Source of the DNA: Phyllobacterium zundukense
Lineage (GTDB): Bacteria; Pseudomonadota; Alphaproteobacteria; Rhizobiales; Rhizobiaceae
DNA length: 64,000 bases
Assembly: GCF_002764115.1 (NCBI RefSeq)
Contig: NZ_CP017940.1
Span: 3,012,501 to 3,076,500, forward strand
Direction of reading: 5' to 3'
Part shown: in pieces, positions 47,619-56,060 of the stretch
Layout: the number at the start of each line of letters is the position of its first letter
How positions within the stretch are numbered: the first letter of the stretch is position 1
The notes under the pieces: generated by a model
Seen by the model: the letters and a program-made list of their open reading frames with translations, nothing else
Databases searched by the model: none
What the model was told of the DNA's origin: nothing
Made by a program: the position numbers and the translations under genes

Positions 47619-48607
47619 GCTGAAACTCCCACGCGGCCAGTTTTGGAAGAGCGGCTTATTTCATTGGGGAAAAGATCGGTTGGCGTAAGCAGCATCGGTG
47701 TCAGTCCTTGCACATGCAGTTGTTCGGCAAAATCGGCGATCATTCGTTCGTTGGCGGTAAAACCGCTTTCATTCCAGCCTTGAGGAAGATCGCGCGCGAC
47801 GTGGCCGAGTTCCTCGATGATCCACGGTGTCGTGTCGGCGTATTTGCGGCGCTTGTTCAACCAGACCCGCTGCGACTCGTCGAAAAGATCACTCAACTCC
47901 TGAGCCAGCCAGGGATACTCGACCGCGAATGAAGCCTTTACGCCGAGCAGATGCATCCCGGGCACGTAACCAACCTCGCGGAAATAGGAGAGCTCTTCGG
48001 CGCGGAAATCTGGCAGGACATGGCGGAAGCTCGAATTGGCGCCAAAGAAGCTGTCGGGCATGAAAGGCGTGAAAACTGCATCGAGCTCGCCGGTCTCGAG
48101 CAGTTCCATCATCGGCCGCTCGCCCGGCGCAGCTTCGATGCGGCCGGGACGACCGAAACCATCAAGCCGGTCGACAATCGGGTGCGCCTCGGTCAGACGG
48201 CCGGCGTACCAGTAAGCATCCTCGATGCCGACACTCGCATGGGCAAGGGCAGCACGCGTCCAGGTATTGCCGGAATCGCGCCAGCCGGTGACACCGATCT
48301 TCTTGCCTGCCAATTGTTCGAGACGGGTGATGGGGCTGTCCTTGACGGTAATTATGCAGCGATGGCGAAAACCGCGCATGATGAAATTCGGAACGCCGAG
48401 CACATCCGTCTCGCCCCTCGCCCGGCCTCCGGCATAACGGCTGAACGAGATTTCCCCAGCATCATATTGCGGATCGGTGCCGATACTCGAAACGAGCGTG
48501 CCAACCCGGTCGATCTTCAGGTCCAGCCTGTCCGAGCTGACATCGCCAAGCACAAGCGGTGTCAGATAATCCCAATCGCGGACAGCCAATCGAACAGTAA
48601 TACGCAA
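47615..48607 (-). CDS. 4,5-dihydroxyphthalate decarboxylase-like / NMT1-type protein
   Basis: A 330 aa protein with a periplasmic-binding-protein fold and no signal peptide (MRITVRLAVRDWDYLTPLVL). RHRCIITVKDSPITRLEQLA, KKIGVTGWRDSGNTWTRAAL and ELDAVFTPFMPDSFF resemble the 4,5-dihydroxyphthalate decarboxylase (Pht5) branch of the NMT1/THI5-like group, so it may be a cytoplasmic enzyme rather than a transporter part. The reaction is unknown. First gene of the operon, divergent from the MocR regulator. Confidence 0.75.
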   Translation of the reverse strand: MRITVRLAVRDWDYLTPLVLGDVSSDRLDLKIDRVGTLVSSIGTDPQYDAGEISFSRYAGGRARGETDVLGVPNFIMRGFRHRCIITVKDSPITRLEQLAGKKIGVTGWRDSGNTWTRAALAHASVGIEDAYWYAGRLTEAHPIVDRLDGFGRPGRIEAAPGERPMMELLETGELDAVFTPFMPDSFFGANSSFRHVLPDFRAEELSYFREVGYVPGMHLLGVKASFAVEYPWLAQELSDLFDESQRVWLNKRRKYADTTPWIIEELGHVARDLPQGWNESGFTANERMIADFAEQLHVQGLTPMLLTPTDLFPNEISRSSKTGRVGVSA

Positions 48608-48648
48608 GACATTTCCTCGCAGGTTTGCATTTTTCCAGCGGGAAGCTA

Positions 48649-48694
48649 AATGTTCATTCTTGACTGATCAAATACTATTACGTTACTGAACATT
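48649..48694. promoter_or_regulatory. Inverted repeat in the MocR/amidase operon divergent promoter
   Basis: AATGTTCA (48649-48656) and TGAACATT (48687-48694) are perfect 8 base arms 30 bases apart, in the 102 base gap between the divergent genes. The right arm sits 16 bases ahead of the regulator start. MocR-type proteins bind such spaced sites and often control themselves and the divergent operon. Confidence 0.55.
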
Positions 48695-48709
48695 AAAAAG
48701 AGGATGAAC

Positions 48710-50056
48710 ATGAGCGAAACTGCTTCGGTTGAATGGTTTGCTGAAAAATTGAGCGACCGGACGATGCGCGGCATCGCCATCGAGACCAGCGCCCTCATCC
48801 GCGCAGGCGCCATCCCCGTCGGCACCAAACTACCGGCAATCCGCGATCTGGCCTTCACGCTCGGCATCAGCCCCGCGACCGTGTCCGAAGCATGGAGCGA
48901 GTTGCGGCGGCAAAAGATCATCACCGGCCGCGGACGCAACGGCACATGGGTGAGCGGCGACCGGATCGCACCGCGTCCTGCCCGGCTGGCCAGTGCAGGC
49001 GATTATGGCGATGAAGTTCTCGACCTCTCCATGGCGGTTCCCGACGTCGAGTTGCTGCCGCCGCTCGGCGACGCGCTCAGACATGGCGCTTCGGCGGAAA
49101 ATCTCAACAGCTACCGGCGCGTCCGGATCCTTCCAGATCTGCAGGCGGCGGTGGAGCAGCGATGGCCATACAGGCCGGAAGCCTTTCTTGCTACCAACGG
49201 CGGCTACAACGCCGTCTATGCTCTTCTGCACGCGCTGGTCATGCCGGGATCCTTCATTGCAATCGAGGACCCGACCGCCATGCGCCTCCTCGACATTCTA
49301 GAGGATCTCGGCGCACATATTCTTCCCGTGCAATGCGATGCCGATGGGCCGCTGCCGGATTCGCTCGCGGCGGCATTACAGAAGAAGCCCGCCGCATTCC
49401 TGTTTCAGCCGCGCACCCATTGCGTCACGGGATGCGGCGTAAGCGTGTCCCGTTTTGCTGAACTCGCAGCCGTTCTCAAGGATAGCGACGCGCTTATCAT
49501 CGAGGATGACGGCGTTGGCGACGTTTCAGCCTTACCCCCCGCGACCCTTGGCAATTACTTTCCCGACCGGGTCATCCACATTGTTTCCTATTCCAAGAGC
49601 CTAGGCCCGGATTTACGGCTCGCCGTCCTGTCCAGTTCGACGCGTATCGTCGAGCAGATCCAGTCGTACCGGAGTTTCAGCGCGGGCTGGACCAGCCGAG
49701 CCCTGCAGTCCGCCGTGGCTTGGCTGCTCCACGATGAGGCGACGGGTAAGAGCATGCTGCGAGCCCGAACCATCTATAAACAGCGGCGGGACGGGTTGAT
49801 GCGCGCACTCGCCGAGCGCAATGTTCATCTCTCGGGAGGAGACGGGCTTGTCCTGTGGATCCCCGTCGAGTCCGAGCAATTCGCATTGGTGACCCTTGCT
49901 GCGCGCGGCATCGCAGTGCTTGCGGGTGAGAAATGCTCGGTCCGGCCGATCAATTATATTCGCGTCGCCACGAGCATCTTGCGGGACAGAGAGGAGGACG
50001 TCGCCGATGCCATCGCCCTCGCCGTCCGCAATCCGGATCACCGATTTTCGAGTTGA
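48710..50056 (+). CDS. MocR/GntR-type regulator with aminotransferase-like domain
   Basis: A 448 aa regulator: N-terminal GntR winged helix (TMRGIAIETSALIRAGAIPV, TKLPAIRDLAFTLGISPATV) and a C-terminal class I aminotransferase-like domain keeping the PLP lysine in SYSKSLGPDLRLA (near residue 300) and the FLATNGGYNAVY and IIEDDGVGD blocks. The ligand is probably an amine or amino acid that reacts with PLP. ATG 48710 is chosen because AGAGG lies 6 bases ahead; ATG 48704 is too close to it. Divergent from the amidase/ABC operon, which it most likely controls. Confidence 0.92.
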   Translation: MSETASVEWFAEKLSDRTMRGIAIETSALIRAGAIPVGTKLPAIRDLAFTLGISPATVSEAWSELRRQKIITGRGRNGTWVSGDRIAPRPARLASAGDYGDEVLDLSMAVPDVELLPPLGDALRHGASAENLNSYRRVRILPDLQAAVEQRWPYRPEAFLATNGGYNAVYALLHALVMPGSFIAIEDPTAMRLLDILEDLGAHILPVQCDADGPLPDSLAAALQKKPAAFLFQPRTHCVTGCGVSVSRFAELAAVLKDSDALIIEDDGVGDVSALPPATLGNYFPDRVIHIVSYSKSLGPDLRLAVLSSSTRIVEQIQSYRSFSAGWTSRALQSAVAWLLHDEATGKSMLRARTIYKQRRDGLMRALAERNVHLSGGDGLVLWIPVESEQFALVTLAARGIAVLAGEKCSVRPINYIRVATSILRDREEDVADAIALAVRNPDHRFSS

Positions 50057-50133
50057 TCCTCTGCGAACGACTTTTGCGCTGTGCAGTAGATACCTTTCTC
50101 TTGCTCAATGCCAAAGGTCTGGTAAAAAGAGTT

Positions 50134-50149
50134 ACGTTTACGCAAACGT
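50134..50149. promoter_or_regulatory. Second copy of the beta-oxidation palindrome (site B)
   Basis: ACGTTT (50134-50139) and AAACGT (50144-50149) flank ACGC, with the same spacing as site A at 36116-36147. The match continues to the right (CAAACGTCAAAATTTT here, TAAACGTCAAAATTTT at site A). It is centred 35 bases ahead of the nitronate monooxygenase ATG, where a repressor would block the promoter. Confidence 0.65.
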
Positions 50150-50176
50150 CAAAATTTTCAGCATTGGGAGATGCAC

Positions 50177-51139
50177 ATGGCTTTGCCGGAAATCCTGAAA
50201 TCCAAGCTGCGCATTCCGGTTGTCGGCGCGCCGCTGTTCATCGTTTCGCACCCGCCCCTGGTACTTGCCCAGTGCAAGGCCGGCATTGTCGGGTCTTTTC
50301 CGGCACTGAACGCCCGGCCTGAAGCGCAGCTTGACGAGTGGCTGGCTGAAATCACCGAGGGACTCCGCAACCACGACGAGAAAAATCCGGATCGTCCCGC
50401 CGCTCCCTTCGCTGTCAACCAGATCGTTCACCGTTCCAATAAACGGCTCGAACATGACCTGGCGATGTGCGTGAAGTACAAGGTTCCCATCGTTATTTCG
50501 TCTTTGGGCGCGGTTCCCGAGGTCAATGAGGCGATCCACTCCTATGGCGGGATCGTGCTCCACGACATCATCAACAACCGCCACGCGAATTCCGCCATTC
50601 GCAAAGGCGCGGATGGGTTGATAGCGGTTGCAACCGGCGCCGGGGGTCACGCAGGGCCCCTTTCACCCTTCGCCCTCGTCCAGGAGATCCGCGAATGGTT
50701 CGACGGTCCATTGCTGTTATCTGGTGCCATCGCCACTGGTCGCGCCATTCTGGGCGCGCAGGCCATGGGCGCTGACCTTGCCTATATCGGCTCGCCGTTC
50801 ATCGCCACCAACGAAGCGCGTGCGGTCGATGGCTACAAGCAAATGATCGTCGAGTCCGCCTCATCCGACATTGTCTATTCGAATTACTTTACTGGAATCC
50901 ACGGCAATTACCTCAAGCCGTCGATAGCCAAGGCCGGAATGGATCCCGATCACCTGCCGGAAGCCGACCCGTCAAAGATGGACTTCGAAGCCGCGACGAC
51001 CGGCGCCAAAGCCTGGAAGGATATCTGGGGTTGCGGGCAAGGCATTGGCGCCATCAAGGAAATTCTTCCTGCAGGCGATCTCGTAGCGCGCTTCGAGCGG
51101 GAATATCATGCGGCGAAAGCGGCGCTCTGCGCCGCTTAG
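50177..51139 (+). CDS. Nitronate monooxygenase (2-nitropropane dioxygenase family)
   Basis: A 320 aa FMN TIM-barrel enzyme. LRIPVVGAPLFIVSHPPLVL at the N-terminus, the Gln-less FMN site VATGAGGHAGPLSPFALVQE (near residue 150) and LSGAIATGRAILGAQAMGAD with YIGSPFIATNEA. Members oxidise nitronates, but close relatives are flavin enoyl reductases, so a role in lipid metabolism is possible given the shared operator with the beta-oxidation operon. ATG 50177 has GGGAG 6 bases ahead, better than ATG 50171. It overlaps the convergent acetyltransferase gene by 4 bases. Confidence 0.9.
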   Translation: MALPEILKSKLRIPVVGAPLFIVSHPPLVLAQCKAGIVGSFPALNARPEAQLDEWLAEITEGLRNHDEKNPDRPAAPFAVNQIVHRSNKRLEHDLAMCVKYKVPIVISSLGAVPEVNEAIHSYGGIVLHDIINNRHANSAIRKGADGLIAVATGAGGHAGPLSPFALVQEIREWFDGPLLLSGAIATGRAILGAQAMGADLAYIGSPFIATNEARAVDGYKQMIVESASSDIVYSNYFTGIHGNYLKPSIAKAGMDPDHLPEADPSKMDFEAATTGAKAWKDIWGCGQGIGAIKEILPAGDLVARFEREYHAAKAALCAA

Positions 51140-51654
51140 CGCGGCGCGGCCTTGTCCAGCGTGATCTGCAGGAACGCTAGGTCGAGCCATTTGCCAAACT
51201 TGGTGCCAACTTCCGGCAGATAGCCAACGGTCTCAAAACCGAGCTTCTTGTGCAGCTGGATTGAAGCTTCATTGTTCGCTTCAATTCCAGCGATCATCAC
51301 ATGCTTGCCAAGCCGGCGCGCCCTTTCAATGAGCGCCAGCATCAATATCTTGCCAATGCCCGCTCCGCGCATCTCTTTGTTTACATAGACGGAATGTTCG
51401 ACGGTGTGCCGATAGCCATCAAAGGCGCGCCAATCACCGAACGAGGCGTAGCCTGTTACGCGTCCTTCATCATTGACGCTGACAATGACCGGAAAGCCCT
51501 GTCCCTGGCGATTTTTCAGCCAGGTTCTGCGGTTTTCAACGTCGACTTCGACCTCATTCCAGATCGCTGTCGTGTTCAGAACGGCATCATTGTAAATTTC
51601 AAGAATATCCGGAAGATCGCTATCCACAGCGTCACGCACAATCACGACTTGCAC
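51136..51654 (-). CDS. GNAT N-acetyltransferase (phosphinothricin/methionine sulfone type)
   Basis: A 172 aa GNAT protein of the Pat/Bar/MddA type: VRDAVDSDLPDILEIYNDAV, NTTAIWNEVEVDVENRRTWL, GYASFGDWRAFDGYRHTVEH, the acetyl-CoA loop NKEMRGAGIGKILMLAL and IEANNEASIQLHKKLGFETV. Typical substrates are L-amino acid analogues such as methionine sulfone or phosphinothricin. It is divergent from an XRE-cupin regulator with only 29 bases between start codons. Confidence 0.92.
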   Translation of the reverse strand: MQVVIVRDAVDSDLPDILEIYNDAVLNTTAIWNEVEVDVENRRTWLKNRQGQGFPVIVSVNDEGRVTGYASFGDWRAFDGYRHTVEHSVYVNKEMRGAGIGKILMLALIERARRLGKHVMIAGIEANNEASIQLHKKLGFETVGYLPEVGTKFGKWLDLAFLQITLDKAAPR

Positions 51655-51683
51655 CCCTTCACTTCGTCTACTATAGTTTCACT
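51655..51683. promoter_or_regulatory. 29 base divergent promoter, acetyltransferase / XRE-cupin regulator
   Basis: The gap is too short for two separate promoters, so -10/-35 elements overlap each other and the coding ends. It contains the short palindrome ACTATAGT and a nearby second CACTAT. Binding of the regulator here would affect both genes. Confidence 0.45.
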
Positions 51684-52253
51684 ATGTCTCATAAAGTGGA
51701 TAGTGTCGATCAGAAAATTGGGGCCCGCATTCGTATCGAACGGGAAGGACGCGGTTGGTCCCTGACCGAGCTTGCCGAAAAATCCGGCGTGTCCCGCGCC
51801 ATGATCAACAAGGTGGAGCGCGGCGAAAGCAGCCCCACCGCTACGCTGCTCGCCCGCTTTTCCGGTGCTTTCGGTCTGACCATGTCAACCTTGATGGCGC
51901 GGGCAGAAATGCAGGAAGGGCGGCTGTTGCGTCAAAAGGACCAGCCCATGTGGGTCGATCCGGACAGCGGTTACGTGCGCCGCCACGTCTCGCCTGCTTC
52001 GGATCTTCCGATGGATGTGGTGCACATCGACCTGCCGCCCAAAACGCGCGTGGTGCTTCCGGCGTCTGCCTATCTGTTCCTCCGGCAGTTGATATGGGTC
52101 CTGAGCGGCACACTCGTCTTCTCCGAAGGGGAGAAAACCCACACGCTCGAGCAAGGCGACTGCCTTGAACTCGGCGCGCCAAATGATTGTGCGTTCGCCA
52201 ATGACGGCGACGAGCCCTGCCGCTATGCAGTGATCGTGCTTAGCCGGTTGTAA
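51684..52253 (+). CDS. XRE-family regulator with C-terminal cupin domain
   Basis: A 189 aa protein: N-terminal helix-turn-helix (GWSLTELAEKSGVSRAMINK, VERGESSPTATLLARFSGAF) and a cupin sensor domain (VHIDLPPKTRVVLPASAYLF, LIWVLSGTLVFSEGEKTHTL, EQGDCLELGAPNDCAF). Such regulators respond to small metabolites. It probably controls the divergent GNAT gene and itself. It ends 3 bases before the convergent coxM-like gene stop. Confidence 0.92.
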   Translation: MSHKVDSVDQKIGARIRIEREGRGWSLTELAEKSGVSRAMINKVERGESSPTATLLARFSGAFGLTMSTLMARAEMQEGRLLRQKDQPMWVDPDSGYVRRHVSPASDLPMDVVHIDLPPKTRVVLPASAYLFLRQLIWVLSGTLVFSEGEKTHTLEQGDCLELGAPNDCAFANDGDEPCRYAVIVLSRL

Positions 52254-52256
52254 TGG

Positions 52257-53066
52257 CTACATCGGCCTGTTCGCGATTTCCGCTACCGCTCTTTTCGCCA
52301 TCACCTTCACCAGGTTGGCGCGGTAATCGGCCGAGGCATGCATGTCGGAAAGGAGGCCGTCGGGATCCACTGTGAGACCATCCAGTGCCGATGGGGTGAA
52401 ATTATTGGCCAAGGCTGTCTCAGCGTCGCCCAGACGGAAAACACCGTTTTCGCCGGCGCCAGTTACCGCGACCCGGATCTGGTCGCCAGATTTGGCGACA
52501 AAAACCCCTGCTATGGCGTAGAGCGATGCCGGATTGGGAAATTTCTTGTAAGCCGCCTTGTCAGGCGCCGTGAATTCCACCGCCGTGACGATCTCGTTCT
52601 CCTCGAGCGCCGTTTCGAACAAGCCAACAAAGAACTCAGATGCAGGGAGCGAACGCTGGTTGGTGATGATTGTTGCGTCAAGCGCCAGCAGGGCGGAGGG
52701 GTAGTCAGCGGCCGGATCATTGTTGGCAATCGAGCCGCCAATCGTTCCCATGTTTCTCACCTGCGGGTCGCCGATATGGCTGGCGAGATTGGTGATGGCC
52801 GGGCAGATCTTCGCGAGTTCCGCATTGGTCGAGACGTCATAGTGTGTGGTGACCGCGCCAATCCGCACCGTGCGGCCATTGACCTTGATACCTTTCAACG
52901 CTTCGATCCGTCTCAGATCGACAAGATCGCTAGGCGAGGCCAGGCGCTGCTTCATGGTCGGGATCAGTGTCATTCCACCGGCGAGGTACTTGCCGTCCTC
53001 CGCTTCGCCCATCAATCTTGCAGCCCCTTCGACCGAGGTGGCACGATGATATTTTGTCTCATACAT
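52257..53066 (-). CDS. coxM: CoxM-like FAD-binding subunit of a molybdenum hydroxylase
   Basis: A 269 aa medium subunit carrying FAD. MYETKYHRATSVEGAARLMG, the FAD loop AGGMTLIPTMKQRL, then THIGDPQVRNMGTIGGSIAN (reads SHIGDPQVRNMGTIGGS) and DYPSALLALDATI. It passes electrons from the iron-sulfur subunit. Last of the three-gene unit coxS-coxL-coxM, 12 bases after coxL. Confidence 0.92.
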   Translation of the reverse strand: MYETKYHRATSVEGAARLMGEAEDGKYLAGGMTLIPTMKQRLASPSDLVDLRRIEALKGIKVNGRTVRIGAVTTHYDVSTNAELAKICPAITNLASHIGDPQVRNMGTIGGSIANNDPAADYPSALLALDATIITNQRSLPASEFFVGLFETALEENEIVTAVEFTAPDKAAYKKFPNPASLYAIAGVFVAKSGDQIRVAVTGAGENGVFRLGDAETALANNFTPSALDGLTVDPDGLLSDMHASADYRANLVKVMAKRAVAEIANRPM

Positions 53067-53078
53067 GGCGCTTCCCCT

Positions 53079-55424
53079 TCACTTCGCGGCCTGGATGGCA
53101 GCCCACACGGTCTGAGGCGTCGCCGGCATGGTCAGGTCGTTGTTGTGGATTGCATCGGTGATGGCATTGATCACAGCGGGCGGCGAACCTATCGCTCCGG
53201 CCTCGCCGCAGCCCTTGATACCGAGCGGGTTGGACGGGCATGGCGTTTCCGTCGTCATGATGTTGAACGACGGCAGGTTCTGCGCGCGTGGCATGGTGTA
53301 GTCCATGTAACTCGCCGTCAGGAGCTGGCCGCTATCGTCGTAATGCGTACCTTCCAGCAGTGCTTGGCCGATACCCTGCGCGATGCCGCCATGCACTTGC
53401 CCTTCCACGATCATCGGATTGATGATCTTGCCAAAATCGTCGGCGGCGACAAACTGGATGATCTCGGTTACGCCCGTCTCCGGGTCGATCTCGACTTCGC
53501 AAATATGACAACCACCCGGGAAGGTGAAATTGGAGGGGTCGTAGAAGGCGCCCTCTTTCAGCCCCGGCTCCATGCCGGAGGGAAGGTTGTGAGCCGTATA
53601 GGCGGCCAACGCGACCTGGAACCAGGGCAGCGACTTGTCCGTGCCGGCTACCCTGACATCGCCATTCTTGATTTCTATGTCCGCCTCGTCCGCTTCGAGA
53701 AGGTGGGCGGCAATTTTCTTGGCCTTGGCTTCCACCTTGTCCAGAGCCTTGACGATGGCCGACATGCCGACTGCGCCGGAGCGCGAACCGTAGGTTCCCA
53801 TACCCATCTGCACCTTGTCGGTGTCGCCATGGACAATCGAAATACTATCGATCGGAACACCAAAACGCTCCGCCGCAAGCTGTGCGAATGTCGTCTCGTG
53901 GCCCTGCCCATGCGAATGTGAGCCGGTCAGGATTTCGATCGTGCCGACCGCATTGACCCGCACTTCCGCACTCTCCCACAATCCGACGCCAGCACCCAGT
54001 GAACCGACCGCCGCCGAAGGTGCAATGCCGCATGCTTCGATGTAGCAACTCATGCCGATGCCGCGCAGCTTGCCACGCTTGGCGGCTTCCTCGCGGCGTT
54101 TCTCGAAGCCCGCATAGTCCGCCGCCTTCAGGCCAGCATCCAGAGTCGCGTCGAAATCGCCCGCATCATAATTCATGATCACCGGCGTCTGGTGCGGGAA
54201 GGACCGTATGAAATTCTTCCGGCGAAGCTCCGCTGGCGAAACCCGCAATTCGCGCGCCGCCGTTTCCATAATACGCTCAAGCACAAAGGTGGCCTCCGGC
54301 CGCCCGGCTCCGCGATAGGCGTCGACCGGCGCCGTGTTGGTGTAGACCGTCTTCACATTGGCGTGGATGGCCGGAATGTCATATTGGCCAGAGAGAAGCG
54401 TCGCATAGAGATAGGTCGGGACAGAACTCGAAAACAGCGACATGTAGGCGCCGAGATTGGCGACGGTTTGAACCTTTAGCCCGAGGATTCTGTTGTCCTT
54501 GTCAAGGGCCAGTTCCGCATGGGTGGCATGGTCGCGGCCATGCGCGTCGGCAAGGAAGCTTTCGCTACGATCCGCTACCCATTTCACCGGCACGCCGGTC
54601 TTTTTCGATGCCCAGAGGCAGATGATTTCTTCCGGATAAATATAGATTTTCGATCCGAAGCCGCCACCGACATCCGGGGCGATGACGCGCAATTTGTTTT
54701 CGGGCGCGACATTGTAGAATGCGCTCATCACCAGACGCGCAACATGCGGATTCTGCGACGTGGTCCAGCACGTGTAGTGGTCCTCCGCCGCATCATAGAC
54801 ACCGAGCGTTGCGCGCGGTTCCATCGCATTCGGGACAAGCCGATTGTTGACGATGTCCATTTTGGTGACATGAGCGGCCTTGGCAAAGGCATCATTCGTC
54901 GCTTTTTCGTCGCCCAGATCCCAGTCGAAGATCAGATTGCCCGGTGCTTCGGGATGGAGTTGTGGGGCGCCATCCTTGAGTGCCTCGACAGCACTCACCA
55001 CCACAGGCAGTTCTTCGTAGGTTACCTCGACAGCCTCGGCGGCATCGCGCGCCTGCCCCTTTGTTTCGGCGACCACGATTACCACTCCGTCGCCAACATA
55101 GCGCACCGTATCCGTCGCAAGCGGCGACCAGGCGCCCATCTTCATCGGGGTGCCATCTTTCGAATGAACCATCCAGCCACAGATCAGATTGCCGATACCA
55201 TCGGCTTTCAACTCCCTGCCCGTCATTACACCGATAACGCCGGGCATCTTCTTCGCGGCTGCGGTGTCGATGCCCGTAATCTTCGCATGGGCATGGGCGC
55301 TGCGCACAAACGCAGCATGCTTCATGCCGGGCACGACCATATCGTCGGTGTAACGGCCTTTGCCGGTGAGAAATCTCTTGTCTTCCTTGCGGAGAACGCG
55401 TGCTCCGATACCTTCGACACCCAT
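53079..55424 (-). CDS. coxL: CoxL-like molybdopterin subunit, form II
   Basis: A 781 aa large subunit of the xanthine dehydrogenase/CO dehydrogenase family. GIGARVLRKEDKRFLTGKGR is the typical N-terminus, and the Mo-site loop reads DAYRGAGRPEATFV (near residue 375), that is the form II AYRGAGR signature and not the form I AYXCSFR one, so CO oxidation is doubtful. PDVGGGFGSKIYIYPEE, GSHSHGQGHETTFAQLAAE and GCGEAGAIGSPPAVINA are also seen. ATG 55424 has GGGAGAAG ahead; the frame continues to 55478. No maturation genes (coxDEFG) are present. Confidence 0.92.
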   Translation of the reverse strand: MGVEGIGARVLRKEDKRFLTGKGRYTDDMVVPGMKHAAFVRSAHAHAKITGIDTAAAKKMPGVIGVMTGRELKADGIGNLICGWMVHSKDGTPMKMGAWSPLATDTVRYVGDGVVIVVAETKGQARDAAEAVEVTYEELPVVVSAVEALKDGAPQLHPEAPGNLIFDWDLGDEKATNDAFAKAAHVTKMDIVNNRLVPNAMEPRATLGVYDAAEDHYTCWTTSQNPHVARLVMSAFYNVAPENKLRVIAPDVGGGFGSKIYIYPEEIICLWASKKTGVPVKWVADRSESFLADAHGRDHATHAELALDKDNRILGLKVQTVANLGAYMSLFSSSVPTYLYATLLSGQYDIPAIHANVKTVYTNTAPVDAYRGAGRPEATFVLERIMETAARELRVSPAELRRKNFIRSFPHQTPVIMNYDAGDFDATLDAGLKAADYAGFEKRREEAAKRGKLRGIGMSCYIEACGIAPSAAVGSLGAGVGLWESAEVRVNAVGTIEILTGSHSHGQGHETTFAQLAAERFGVPIDSISIVHGDTDKVQMGMGTYGSRSGAVGMSAIVKALDKVEAKAKKIAAHLLEADEADIEIKNGDVRVAGTDKSLPWFQVALAAYTAHNLPSGMEPGLKEGAFYDPSNFTFPGGCHICEVEIDPETGVTEIIQFVAADDFGKIINPMIVEGQVHGGIAQGIGQALLEGTHYDDSGQLLTASYMDYTMPRAQNLPSFNIMTTETPCPSNPLGIKGCGEAGAIGSPPAVINAITDAIHNNDLTMPATPQTVWAAIQAAK

Positions 55425-55511
55425 GGCTACTTCTCCCTGTCGCAGCTGCTTCGCGTGGAGAGATGTCTGAGGCTCCAAGGCAAGCAGGCTGCAAGGCTGA
55501 AATTCAGATGA

Positions 55512-56000
55512 TCAGGCGGCCTTGACGGCGCCCTTGCCCATTTTGTCCGATGCGTCGAGCACAGCCTTGACGATGTTGTGGTAACCGGTGCAGCGGCAAA
55601 TATTGCCCTCAAGTTCAGCTCGTACGGTTGCTTCGTCGAGTCCGTCCGGATGCCGCCGGATCATGTCGACCGAACTCATGAGCATGCCCGGCGTGCAAAA
55701 GCCGCATTGCAGGGCATGATTTTCACGAAACGCAACCTGAAGCGGATGCAGTTCGCCACTGGGGTTGAGACCCTCGATGGTGGTGACCGCCGAGCCGGAA
55801 GCCTGGGCCGCCAGCATCGTGCAGGACTTGACCGCCCTGCCGTCGATATGGACCACGCATGCACCGCATTGCGATGTGTCACACCCGACATGGGTGCCGG
55901 TCAATCCAAGATTTTCACGCAGGAAATGCACAAGCAGTGTGCGATCTTCGGCTTCGCCTGTGACGGCTCGCCCATTCACGACAAGTTCCACTTTGGCCAT
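55512..56000 (-). CDS. coxS: CoxS-like [2Fe-2S] subunit
   Basis: A 162 aa small subunit with two [2Fe-2S] clusters: the plant-ferredoxin type [16 protein letters not shown] (near residue 41-58) and the C-terminal CGFCTPGM...CRCTGYHNI. It carries electrons from the Mo site to FAD. ATG 56000 is preceded by GGGAGGAAC; the longer frame to 56093 has no family support. First gene of coxS-coxL-coxM. Confidence 0.94.
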   Translation of the reverse strand: MAKVELVVNGRAVTGEAEDRTLLVHFLRENLGLTGTHVGCDTSQCGACVVHIDGRAVKSCTMLAAQASGSAVTTIEGLNPSGELHPLQVAFRENHALQCGFCTPGMLMSSVDMIRRHPDGLDEATVRAELEGNICRCTGYHNIVKAVLDASDKMGKGAVKAA

Positions 56001-56041
56001 AGGTTCCTCCCAGAACGTTGACTCATGTGTCTCTTTGCGGA

Positions 56042-56060
56042 CTTCATGTGGTAAATGAAG
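56042..56060. promoter_or_regulatory. Inverted repeat upstream of coxS
   Basis: CTTCAT (56042-56047) and ATGAAG (56055-56060) are six base arms around a seven base spacer, 42 bases ahead of the coxS start. It could be an operator. The remaining 220 bases up to tRNA-Thr hold no gene that I can support. Confidence 0.4.

Noticed and set aside
52338..53921. A 527 codon open frame on the plus strand
   Set aside because: It is antisense to coxM and coxL, which have all cofactor motifs. The translation is rich in Arg/His with no domain pattern.
54519..55511. A 330 codon open frame on the plus strand
   Set aside because: It is antisense to coxL, again with no domain pattern.
52257..56000. Calling coxSLM a carbon monoxide dehydrogenase
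   Set aside because: The form I active-site loop is missing and no maturation genes are present; only the family is supported.
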